Shown: piece after piece, positions 1-7,166 of the stretch | How the letters are laid out: each line of letters starts with the position of its first letter | How positions within the stretch are numbered: the first letter of the stretch is position 1 | Origin: Planctomycetaceae bacterium | GTDB lineage: Bacteria; Planctomycetota; Planctomycetia; Planctomycetales; Planctomycetaceae | Assembly: GCA_003445035.1 (NCBI GenBank) | Contig: DLVV01000251.1 | Coordinates: 18,178-25,343 of the forward strand | Direction: 5' to 3' | Length of the DNA stretch: 7,166 nucleotides | Made by a program: the position numbers and the translations under genes | Notes under the pieces: model-generated | The model's input: the letters and a program-made list of their open reading frames with translations, nothing else | Databases searched by the model: none | Told to the model about the DNA's origin: nothing

Positions 1-162
1 GGGACGGTCGAAAAGGGACAGGCGGCCTGGGAAGAGGCCGTCAAGCAACTGTGCCGGTTCGTGGATTACTTCCGTGACCGGCCCAAGGACACCAGGCACC
101 GCGAGCAGAAACCCGAACCGTCTATGCCGATCCCCTGGAACCAACGTCACGAGATCGACTGA
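1..162 (+). CDS. creatininase-family amidohydrolase, C-terminal fragment
   Basis: This frame is open from the first base of the window and ends at TGA 160-162, leaving 53 residues of a gene that begins to the left. The fragment has an acidic and aromatic helix (EKGQAAWEEAVKQLCRFVDY), then FRDRPKD, a basic stretch, and a proline-rich tail ending MPIPWNQRHEID. From memory, this tail resembles the end of creatininase-family (creatinine amidohydrolase-like) proteins of planctomycetes, where an EKG helix is followed by a basic linker and a PIPW-type ending. The catalytic metal-binding part lies outside the window, so the reaction and substrate cannot be judged. The stop codon is 9 bases before aroB on the same strand and in the same frame, which suggests co-transcription with aroB. 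The coding frame is firm; the family name is tentative. Confidence 0.6.
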   Translation, partial: GTVEKGQAAWEEAVKQLCRFVDYFRDRPKDTRHREQKPEPSMPIPWNQRHEID

Positions 163-171
163 GTCCCTTCC

Positions 172-1257
172 ATGCCCAACGTTCACGTCTCACTGGCTCA
201 CCGCAGCTACGACATCGCGATCGGCCACGGACTGCTGGCCGAGACTTCGGCGCGGTGCCTGGAGTGGTGCGGGCTCGATGCGGCCGGGTCGGCACTGATC
301 GTCACCGACGCCAACCTGGCCGATTCGCACGCCGCGACGGTTGCCGCGGGATTCGAAGCCGACGGATGGCTGGTGAATCGACACGTGCTCGAGCCGGGGG
401 AACCGTCCAAGTCGCTCGCGGCGGCTGAATCGATGTTCGACTCGCTGGTCGCTCTGCCGGCCGACCGTGGCACGCTGGTGGTCGCCGTCGGCGGCGGCGT
501 GGTGGGTGACGCGGCGGGGTTCGTCGCAGCCACCTACGCCCGGGGCATCCGCTTCGTCCAGGTTCCCACCACGCTGCTGGCCCAGGTCGACAGCTCCGTC
601 GGCGGCAAGGTCGCCGTCAATCATCCCAGGGCCAAGAACCTGATCGGGGCCTTCCACCAGCCGGCCGGTGTGCTGATCGATACCACCACGCTGGAGACGT
701 TGCCCGAGCGGGACTACCGCAGCGGATTGGCCGAGGTGATCAAGTACGGGGTGATCCTGGACGCGGAGTTCTTCGACTACCTCGAACAGCACGTCGAGGG
801 GCTCGACGGCCGGGACCGCGAGGTGCTGGCCCACGTGATCGCCCGCAGCTGCGAGTTGAAGGCCGAGGTGGTCGAACAGGACGAACGGGAAACCACCGGC
901 GTGCGAGCGGTCCTCAACTACGGACACACATTCGCCCACGCCTACGAGGCCCTGGCCGGATACGGCGAACTGCTGCACGGCGAGGCGGTGGCAATCGGGA
1001 TGATCCAGGCCAGCCGGCTTGCCGAACGGCTCGGCCGGATCGATTCGACCATGACCGATCGCCAGATCCGGTTGCTCGAGCAACTCGGCCTGCCCGTAGC
1101 CCCCCCGGCCGAACACGATACCGGAGACATCCTGGCCCGGATGCGGCTCGACAAGAAAACCACCGGGGGTCGGCTGCGGTTCGTGCTGCCCAGTCGCATG
1201 GGCCATGTCGAACTGGTCGACGACGTGCCCGAGGAACTGGTGCGAGAACTGATCTGA
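172..1257 (+). CDS. aroB: 3-dehydroquinate synthase
   Basis: AroB converts DAHP to 3-dehydroquinate, the second step of the shikimate pathway to aromatic amino acids, in the cytoplasm and using NAD and a divalent metal. The 361 residues are the normal full length. The NAD-binding glycine motif GGGVVGD is at residues 107-113, and PTTLLAQVDSSVGGKVAVN at 132-150 is the family signature. The expected metal ligands are present: Glu188 in SGLAEVIKYG, His252 in NYGHTFAHA and His269 in LLHGEAVAIGM. The sequence LDKKT near residues 326-330 is also typical. ATG 172 is the first start codon after the in-frame TGA at 160-162, and the N-terminus fits the family, so the start is secure. No clear Shine-Dalgarno sequence precedes it; translation is probably coupled to the upstream stop 9 bases away. 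Nothing suggests a fusion or damage. Confidence 0.97.
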   Translation: MPNVHVSLAHRSYDIAIGHGLLAETSARCLEWCGLDAAGSALIVTDANLADSHAATVAAGFEADGWLVNRHVLEPGEPSKSLAAAESMFDSLVALPADRGTLVVAVGGGVVGDAAGFVAATYARGIRFVQVPTTLLAQVDSSVGGKVAVNHPRAKNLIGAFHQPAGVLIDTTTLETLPERDYRSGLAEVIKYGVILDAEFFDYLEQHVEGLDGRDREVLAHVIARSCELKAEVVEQDERETTGVRAVLNYGHTFAHAYEALAGYGELLHGEAVAIGMIQASRLAERLGRIDSTMTDRQIRLLEQLGLPVAPPAEHDTGDILARMRLDKKTTGGRLRFVLPSRMGHVELVDDVPEELVRELI

Positions 1258-1277
1258 TCACAACCTGCAGTGATCAG
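1254..1277. terminator. possible weak bidirectional terminator hairpin
   Basis: A perfect 7-base inverted repeat, CTGATCA at 1254-1260 and TGATCAG at 1271-1277, flanks a 10-base loop (CAACCTGCAG). It overlaps the aroB stop codon and sits between the convergent ends of aroB and the MFS gene, where a shared terminator is expected. Against this, the stem is short and only moderately GC-rich. The nearest T-run on the aroB side is four bases at 1287-1290, some distance from the stem, and there is no T-run on the other side. Confidence 0.3.
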
Positions 1278-1288
1278 GATTCCCAGTT

Positions 1289-2644
1289 TTACTCGGTCGG
1301 CTCGCGGTCGTTGGCCAGCACCGGGATCGTGCAGTTGACCAGCAACCAGGTCAACGCGCAGGCGACGTAGGCTGAGCACGCCACCCAGAAGACAACCCGC
1401 CAGCCATGCACGTCGGAGATGTACCCGTAGACAGCCGGGATCCCCATGACGATGGCGCTGGCCACCGAGTTGTTAAAGGCAAACACCGACGCGGTGGCCC
1501 GGCCGCCGATATCGGTGATCGTCCCCCACCGCGTCGTCAGGCTGATGTCGGCGAACAACTTGACGACGAACAGCATGCCACAGAAGACATAGGGATCGTC
1601 GTAGAAGAAGACGATGCCGGCGGCCAGCGTGATCGCAGCCAGGAACTTGCCGGTGAAGCCGATCAGGCTGCGAACCCAGCGACGGCTGCCGGTCCGGCGG
1701 ATCAGCCAGTCGTTGAGATACCCGCCGACGATTCCCCCAGTGACCCCACCCAGCAGCGGCAGGGCAGAGTAGATGCCCATCTCCTTGAACTTCAGCTGGT
1801 ACTCGGCGACCAGGAACAAGGGGATCCAGTGCGAGTAGATGTGGTCGGCGATCGAACTGAAAGTCGAAGAGGCGTTGACCGCAACCAGGTTGAGGATCGA
1901 ACGACGGTCCATCTGGCGGACCAGTTCGCTGATCTTCAGCGGCTTTTCCTGCTCCTGCTGCGAACCGCCGGCGACCAGGTCAGCCTCGGCCTCGTTCGCC
2001 CACGGGTGCTCGGCCGGGGAATTGCGGAACAGGGCCAGGAAGGCCAATCCGTGGGTGATACCGACACCAGCCAGGATGTACAGTGCCAGTTGCCACTTGA
2101 GTCCCATGACCCCGATCATCACCGTCATCAGCAGCAGGTTGGCTGACAGGCCACCCAACCGACCGGCAGCCACGCCGATCCAGCCCTGGGCGGTGGTCCG
2201 GACACTCAGGGGAATCCACGACCGGGTCAGGCGGCCCACCAGGGAAAACACGCCAGCCTGTCCGGCTCCCAGCAGGGCCCGGGCGGCATACAAGATCTTT
2301 ATATTGGGTGCCCAGGCATGCATCGCCAGAGACACCGACCACAACAGGATCAGCCCGCCCAGCAACCAGTGCACGCCGGCCACATCTCCCCACAACCCGG
2401 TCGGAAACTGTGCTCCGAAATAGGTCGCCCCAAACACGGCATCCATGTATCCCAGTTCGGTGTTGCTGACATCCAGTTCCTCCTTCAGAAACGGCTTGAT
2501 CAGCGCAAACGAATAGCGATGCAGGTACAGCATCCAGCTGGTGCCGAAGCCCAGCACGAACACCATGTAACGGACGCGCGTCGGGCGTTCACCCGGCACG
2601 AAAATCGGGGGGGCACCCGACGGATCATGCGGACTCGTCACCAC
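1289..2644 (-). CDS. MFS transporter, ACS-like (second of tandem pair)
   Basis: This is a complete 12-helix major facilitator carrier of the inner membrane, about 451 residues. Sequence features include LYLHRYS in helix 1 (Arg43), GAGQAG at 126-131 in helix 4, SVRTTAQGWI at 147-156, a central cytoplasmic loop containing ANEAEADLV around 216-224, and a last helix ending near LLVNCT. The helix 4-5 pattern most resembles the anion:cation symporter group, whose members move organic anions such as sugar acids; the substrate here is unknown. The gene is a paralogue of the MFS gene just upstream (shared PTRVR, LYLHRYS, SVRT..QGWI and NEAE.DLV) but lacks that protein's long loop before helix 12. There is no ATG start. 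The choices are TTG 2647, GTG 2644 and GTG 2641. GTG 2644 was preferred because a GAGG lies six bases before it. It overlaps the upstream gene by 20 bases, so coupling is likely. Confidence 0.9.
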   Translation of the reverse strand: MVTSPHDPSGAPPIFVPGERPTRVRYMVFVLGFGTSWMLYLHRYSFALIKPFLKEELDVSNTELGYMDAVFGATYFGAQFPTGLWGDVAGVHWLLGGLILLWSVSLAMHAWAPNIKILYAARALLGAGQAGVFSLVGRLTRSWIPLSVRTTAQGWIGVAAGRLGGLSANLLLMTVMIGVMGLKWQLALYILAGVGITHGLAFLALFRNSPAEHPWANEAEADLVAGGSQQEQEKPLKISELVRQMDRRSILNLVAVNASSTFSSIADHIYSHWIPLFLVAEYQLKFKEMGIYSALPLLGGVTGGIVGGYLNDWLIRRTGSRRWVRSLIGFTGKFLAAITLAAGIVFFYDDPYVFCGMLFVVKLFADISLTTRWGTITDIGGRATASVFAFNNSVASAIVMGIPAVYGYISDVHGWRVVFWVACSAYVACALTWLLVNCTIPVLANDREPTE

Positions 2645-4307
2645 CAATGACCTCGAGCTTTTTGGTGCAGTCGACGAACAGCCAAGAGAGTGAGGAGATG
2701 AGGTAGATCACTCCGAGGAAAATGAACAGGGCGTTCCATCCGGATCCGTAGTCACGGTAGTCGTAATCAAGGGTGATCTGCGATGCCGCAGGCTCGCGAG
2801 ACCAGACCAACCGGATCCGGCCACGCATGGCATCAAAGCGACAGAGATTGGCCTGCAGTGCCTCGGGAACCGGTTCGCCATCGATTGCTGAGACGAACGC
2901 GTTCTCACTGGTCACCCTGAACTGCCAGTCAACGCCGTCCTCGGTGACAAGCCTCCCACCGGACTGATCCGCAACCAGGTTTTTATGAGCGGTGTCCTGG
3001 TAGCTCACCTTCCACAAATCCAACCGAGCGTCATGACTTTCAGCGGTCAAGGGATGGGAAGCCACCGATTCCGATTCGATCGGCAACTGCTGGCTGTACC
3101 ACAGGATGATGCCACCGATGACCGGTCCGGCCACGAAACCGGCAATGCTACCGACGGTATTGACCGAGGCAAACACGCTGGCGGCATTCCGACCGGCCAG
3201 ATCGGTGACCGTTCCCCACACGGTCGGCTGGCTCCAATCGCCAAAGAACTTGACCAGGAAGAAAAAGCCAACAATGACAACCGCAGAATCGAATCCGAGA
3301 CTGGCGAACATGAAAACGGTCGCCAACAGCTTGCCAACCATCCCAATCCAGCTGCGAGCCCAGCGACGGTTGCCACCCCGGGCGATCAGCCAGTTCTGGA
3401 GTGTCCCACCCAGCATGCCACCGATCGCTCCACCGACCAGGGGAAGAGCGGACATCCAACCGGCCGACTTCATATCGGCCCCTTTGACCACCAACAGGAA
3501 CAGAGGGATCCAGTTGGTGTAGATGTTGTCAGCAAAGGCACTGGTGAACTGCTGGATGTAGAACATCCACATGTTGCCGCTCCGCAACACGCTCCCCCAT
3601 TTCAATCGACTCCCGGTCGCTTCCGACACCTCGGGATCATCCCCGGTCACCAGGTCCACTTCGGCCTCGTTGGCCATCCAGTGATCCTCTGGCCGATTGC
3701 GGAACAGAAACAGGAACACAAATCCGAAGAGAACGCCGATCACCATCAGGACAACCAGGGACTGACGCCAGGTCAGTTCCAGCCACCCCATCAGAACCGT
3801 CCCGAAGAGAATGAAGGAAACCGCTCCTCCACCCCGGCCAAAAAACGTGGCGATCCATCCCTGGACCGAGGTTCTCACCGACATGGGAAACCAGAGCTTG
3901 CTGATCTTGGTGAGCGTGGGATAACAGCCAGCCTGCCCGGCCCCGAACATCAACCTCGCCAGGACCATCGTGGTGTATCCACCCGCCAGGGCCACCAGCC
4001 CCATCGACAACGACCACGCCAGAATGATCGAACCAAGAAGCCCGTGAGGCCCGAACCAGTCACAGAGGATGCCCGAAGGAATCTGGCCCATGCCATAGGA
4101 CACGGTGAAGAGACTGTCGAGCCATCCGAGTTGCACCTCCGACCAACCGAACTCGTCACGGATGTCAGCCTTGATGAAACCCCACGAATAACGGTGAAGG
4201 TAGAGGACAAAGGACGAGCCACAGGCCAGCGCAAATATCAACCATCTCACGCGAGTCGGCTTGTCACCGACAGGCCCGGACAGATTCTCAGACGAGGGAG
4301 TCGACAT
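2625..4307 (-). CDS. MFS transporter, ACS-like, with extra periplasmic region
   Basis: This is a major facilitator carrier of 560 residues, about 110 longer than its downstream paralogue and than the usual 400-450. The first eleven helices match the paralogue: LYLHRYS at 35-41, GAGQAG at 122-127, SVRTSVQGWI at 143-152, a cytoplasmic loop with ANEAEVDLV at 212-220, and GWMSALPLVGGAIGG at 283-297. Helix 11 ends near residue 403 and helix 12 starts near 523 (WNALFIFLGVIYLISSLSWL). Between them lies a polar region of about 116 residues, expected to face the periplasm. Family features suggest an organic-anion symporter of the ACS group, possibly OPA; the substrate is not identifiable. ATG 4307 gives a short polar leader before PTRVR that aligns with the paralogue; no strong Shine-Dalgarno is seen. 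In sample lines GC is about 57 percent, against roughly 63-78 in lines of neighbouring genes. Confidence 0.92.
   Translation of the reverse strand: MSTPSSENLSGPVGDKPTRVRWLIFALACGSSFVLYLHRYSWGFIKADIRDEFGWSEVQLGWLDSLFTVSYGMGQIPSGILCDWFGPHGLLGSIILAWSLSMGLVALAGGYTTMVLARLMFGAGQAGCYPTLTKISKLWFPMSVRTSVQGWIATFFGRGGGAVSFILFGTVLMGWLELTWRQSLVVLMVIGVLFGFVFLFLFRNRPEDHWMANEAEVDLVTGDDPEVSEATGSRLKWGSVLRSGNMWMFYIQQFTSAFADNIYTNWIPLFLLVVKGADMKSAGWMSALPLVGGAIGGMLGGTLQNWLIARGGNRRWARSWIGMVGKLLATVFMFASLGFDSAVVIVGFFFLVKFFGDWSQPTVWGTVTDLAGRNAASVFASVNTVGSIAGFVAGPVIGGIILWYSQQLPIESESVASHPLTAESHDARLDLWKVSYQDTAHKNLVADQSGGRLVTEDGVDWQFRVTSENAFVSAIDGEPVPEALQANLCRFDAMRGRIRLVWSREPAASQITLDYDYRDYGSGWNALFIFLGVIYLISSLSWLFVDCTKKLEVIGGDESA
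2651..2654 (-). promoter_or_regulatory. Shine-Dalgarno sequence for the second MFS gene
   Basis: Read on the - strand, GAGG is followed by TCA and then three consecutive in-frame non-ATG start codons: TTG 2647, GTG 2644 and GTG 2641. The spacings are 3, 6 and 9 bases, so either GTG is better placed than the TTG. The site lies inside the last codons of the upstream MFS gene. Confidence 0.55.
2748..3098 (-). other. ~116-residue insert between MFS helices 11 and 12
   Basis: This part encodes residues about 404-520 of the 560-residue MFS protein. It is polar and charged, has no hydrophobic stretch long enough to cross a membrane, and alternates short hydrophobic runs (RIRLVW, ITLDYDYRDY, VDWQFRV) in a way that suggests beta strands. 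It contains one cysteine (Cys489). With a cytoplasmic N-terminus and twelve helices, this loop would be periplasmic. At the same place the paralogue has only about six to ten residues (near YISDVHGW). I recognise no known domain in it. Confidence 0.7.
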
Positions 4308-4325
4308 CGGAAAGGCTGTGAGAAG

Positions 4326-4347
4326 GTGCGGAACGAAGCGGCCGCAC
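4326..4347 (-). other. inverted repeat in the dus-MFS gap
   Basis: Between the dus stop (4380) and the MFS start (4307), the bases GTGCGG at 4326-4331 and CCGCAC at 4342-4347 form a perfect 6-base inverted repeat with a 10-base loop. A second, weaker repeat (TTGCA 4357-4361, TGCAA 4370-4374) lies just before it in the direction of transcription. No T-run follows either one, so an intrinsic terminator is not well supported. They may be mRNA structures near the MFS start, or chance in GC-rich DNA. I see no convincing promoter in the 72-base gap. Confidence 0.25.
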
Positions 4348-4379
4348 TGTCGGTCTTTGCACGCCGGAATGCAAGCCTC

Positions 4380-5451
<1,072 letters not shown>

Positions 5452-5462
<11 letters not shown>

Positions 5463-6105
5463 CGATTCCCAGCTCGTCCAGCATCTCGGCCACCGCCTCG
5501 GTCGGTAACCCGACCACGTTGTCCGTACTCCCCTCGACTCTCTCGATCGCCTCACCAGCCCGGCCCTGGATCGCGTAGCCCCCGGCCTTGCCCACCGACT
5601 CGCCGCACTCCAGGTAACTTTCCAGCCACTCCGGATCCTGGTCCCGAAACGTCACCTGCGATTCTACCACCCGCTCGCGGATGAGTCCCGATCCACTGAC
5701 GACACAGATCGCCGTCGCGGCGGTGTGTGTGCGACCGAGGTAATGATCTCGAAACCACTCCCTGACGACATCCTGCCAGTCCGGTTCCGGTGGCTGACCC
5801 AGCACCCCGAGTGCTCCACCGGGCAGGGAAACAACGATCACCGTATCGGCAGACAGAACCGCGGCGATACCGTCGGCACGTCGTTGGGCCCCCAACTGCA
5901 GCCGGACATCGTCGGCCTTGGCCCGGGCGATCTCGAGCAGGCGACGATGGATCGACGGCCGATCATCGGTGTCGTCAAACCCGGCCTCCTCGACCGACGA
6001 CGGCGGCAGCACCTCGATCCGTTCCTCGCCGACCAGTTGAGCCAGCAACTGGCGACGTCGGGGCGAGCGGCTGCCCAGGACAATCCGCGGCAGGAAATCT
6101 GACAT
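5452..6105 (-). CDS. maf: Maf-family nucleoside triphosphate pyrophosphatase
   Basis: Maf proteins hydrolyse non-canonical or surplus nucleoside triphosphates (such as dTTP, UTP or m7GTP) to monophosphates in the cytoplasm, cleaning the nucleotide pool. The 217 residues show LGSRSPRRRQLL at 10-21, the phosphate-binding N-terminal loop; SADTVI at 85-90 with the expected catalytic Asp87; GRTHTAATAICVV at 124-136; and GKAGGYAIQGRAG at 172-184 followed by VEGSTDNVVGLP. The stretch after SADTVI is about nine residues longer than is typical, and the usual LGKP is LGQP here (Gln104), so a commonly conserved lysine is absent. Whether it is a YhdE-like or YceF-like enzyme cannot be told. ATG 6105 shares its A with the upstream TGA (TGATG), a classic coupling junction; GTG 6108 is an alternative one codon earlier. 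The gene is shared with the SGNH hydrolase and dus in one tight - strand run. Confidence 0.94.
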
Positions 6106-7166
6106 CACCGGTCGGTCTTGAGCAACGGCCCCAGCACCTTTGAGAAGGCCTCGGCCTGCCTCATGAATCCCAGGTCGTTGGGGTGTGAACTGTCGACTGT
6201 CGCCTCACCGTCGTCACCAAGCAGGTCAGCTCCCGGCAGGTAATGCAACCTTTGCACCCCGTCGCGGCGCAGGTTCTTGTACGCGACGGCCAAGGCCCGC
6301 CAGTTCCCTTCGTTTCGCTTGCGTTTGCTGTCGACCAGGAACGAATCCGCATAGCGACGGCCCTCGACCAGCACGATCGGGGTCTTTGGACGGGCTTTGC
6401 GGAGTCGTTGCACGAACGGCTCGACTCGCGACGCCACCGCCTGGGCATTCATGTTCGGCAGGCAGTCGAGTACGTAGACAGCCGGATCGAGCTGGGAGAG
6501 CAGGTCTGCCAGTTCGATCTCCATGTGTCCGTTGCCCGAGAAGCCGAGGTTGATCACCGGTCGCTCGTAACGGCGACCGAGAATCGCCAGGTGGGTCATC
6601 CCCGGTCGCGATGCGCAGGCCCCCTGGGTGATCGAGGTGCCGTAGAACAGGATCGGCTTGAGATGGGATTCGGGCCGGGCCGGTGCCTTGCTGATTGACG
6701 TCCCTTCGGGAACCCCGATCTCGACCGACGTCACGCCGTTGTAGAGCGGCAGGTACAGCATGTACTCGCGGCGTCCCTCGGAAATCCCCGTGACGAGCCG
6801 CACCGAGTTGGTCGGAGTCTCTCTCGGGAACCCACAGGCCAGCCAGCGCCAGCGAGCCTTGGAATCCCGGACGTACAGGTCCACACCACTGACCCCGGTG
6901 GCCGGCATGTGTGGCAACGCCAACCGGCTGCGACGCAACGTCCAGCGGGCGTGAAGAGTGGTCGCGGTGGTCACGAACCGCACACACATCCCGGCCGAAT
7001 CCTGGCTGAGAGTCCACACCGGCCGACGAACCAGCTTCTCGGCCGTTGCCGGCAGGCGATCAAAGTACGACTTGGTCTTTTCGAATCCCCGGCCCTCGAC
7101 ACCGAGCGTGCGGATATCGGTCCAGGCGATCTCCTGGGCCGACAGGGATGGAGTGACGACGGCCAG
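6105..7166 (-). CDS. secreted SGNH/GDSL-type esterase (GxDLY type), 5' end missing
   Basis: The frame is open to the right edge, so the start is missing. The visible 353 residues begin LAVVTPSLSAQEIAW, which looks like the end of a Sec signal peptide cut after SLSA, so the enzyme is probably exported. An N-terminal beta-rich domain holds GVDLYV at visible residues 94-99, matching the GxDLY domain that often precedes this hydrolase type. The catalytic domain follows: the nucleophile block is YGTSITQGACASRPG (Ser178, GTS in place of classical GDS), the oxyanion block GFSGNGHME (around Gly211 and Asn212), and the acid-base block DSSHPND (Asp325, His328). This matches the Lipase_GDSL_3 pattern. 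It is likely an ester hydrolase acting on acylated carbohydrate or another envelope or external ester; the substrate is unknown. GTG 7019 is only an internal codon, since the signal peptide lies upstream of it. Confidence 0.88.
   Translation of the reverse strand: MAVVTPSLSAQEIAWTDIRTLGVEGRGFEKTKSYFDRLPATAEKLVRRPVWTLSQDSAGMCVRFVTTATTLHARWTLRRSRLALPHMPATGVSGVDLYVRDSKARWRWLACGFPRETPTNSVRLVTGISEGRREYMLYLPLYNGVTSVEIGVPEGTSISKAPARPESHLKPILFYGTSITQGACASRPGMTHLAILGRRYERPVINLGFSGNGHMEIELADLLSQLDPAVYVLDCLPNMNAQAVASRVEPFVQRLRKARPKTPIVLVEGRRYADSFLVDSKRKRNEGNWRALAVAYKNLRRDGVQRLHYLPGADLLGDDGEATVDSSHPNDLGFMRQAEAFSKVLGPLLKTDR

Noticed and set aside
190..1206. 338-codon open frame on the - strand opposite aroB
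   Set aside because: It is codon-aligned antisense to an unmistakable aroB and is explained by the same avoidance of TTA, CTA and TCA codons. No family features are seen.
1406..2146. 246-codon open frame on the + strand opposite the second MFS gene
   Set aside because: It is codon-aligned antisense to a clear membrane transporter; the predicted protein is a Gln-, Asp- and His-rich mirror of hydrophobic codons.
4326..4347. The dus-MFS gap hairpin as an intrinsic terminator
   Set aside because: The stem is only six bases and is followed by CTTCTC rather than a T-run, so termination there is not supported.
5463..5555. A 31-residue N-terminal extension of the dus product
   Set aside because: The extension is Arg- and Trp-rich, reads through the maf coding region in another frame, and is not like any Dus N-terminus. 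ATG 5462 with GGGA before it is the better start.
6226..7017. Second - strand open frame of 263 codons overlapping the SGNH hydrolase
   Set aside because: It is a shifted frame of the hydrolase gene, rich in Arg, Pro and Gly with no motifs, whereas the chosen frame has the complete set of SGNH blocks.

Overview
The window is GC-rich chromosomal DNA from a bacterium, most likely a planctomycete (Planctomycetota). This is inferred from three things: the GxDLY-type secreted SGNH hydrolase, the creatininase-like C-terminus ahead of aroB, and a tandem pair of ACS-like MFS carriers. No rRNA or marker gene confirms it. Coding density is very high: six of the seven genes touch, overlap or lie within about 35 bases of a neighbour, and no gene-free stretch exceeds 72 bases. 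I see no tRNA, rRNA, CRISPR array, insertion sequence, phage gene or attachment site.

Layout. On the + strand, the last 53 codons of a probable creatininase-family amidohydrolase (1-162) are followed after 9 bases by a complete aroB (172-1257, 3-dehydroquinate synthase, shikimate pathway). Everything after that is on the - strand, so it reads from right to left. The order is a secreted SGNH/GDSL-type esterase cut by the right edge (7166-6105), a Maf-type nucleotide pyrophosphatase (6105-5452), a tRNA-dihydrouridine synthase (5462-4380), a 72-base gap, and then two tandem paralogous MFS transporters (4307-2625 and 2644-1289). The + and - gene sets converge at 1258-1288, where a short inverted repeat may act as a weak two-way terminator.

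How the genes fit together. The esterase, maf and dus genes are joined by 1- and 11-base overlaps, so they look co-transcribed and translationally coupled, although their functions differ (envelope ester hydrolysis, nucleotide pool cleaning, tRNA modification). The two MFS genes overlap each other by 20 bases and form a second coupled unit. They may be read through from dus or may have their own start in the gap.

No new multi-gene system is convincingly visible; this is mostly housekeeping and transport DNA. The most unusual item is the first MFS gene. It carries an extra region of about 116 residues between its last two membrane helices, predicted periplasmic, which the adjacent paralogue lacks. 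Its DNA is also somewhat less GC-rich than its neighbours.
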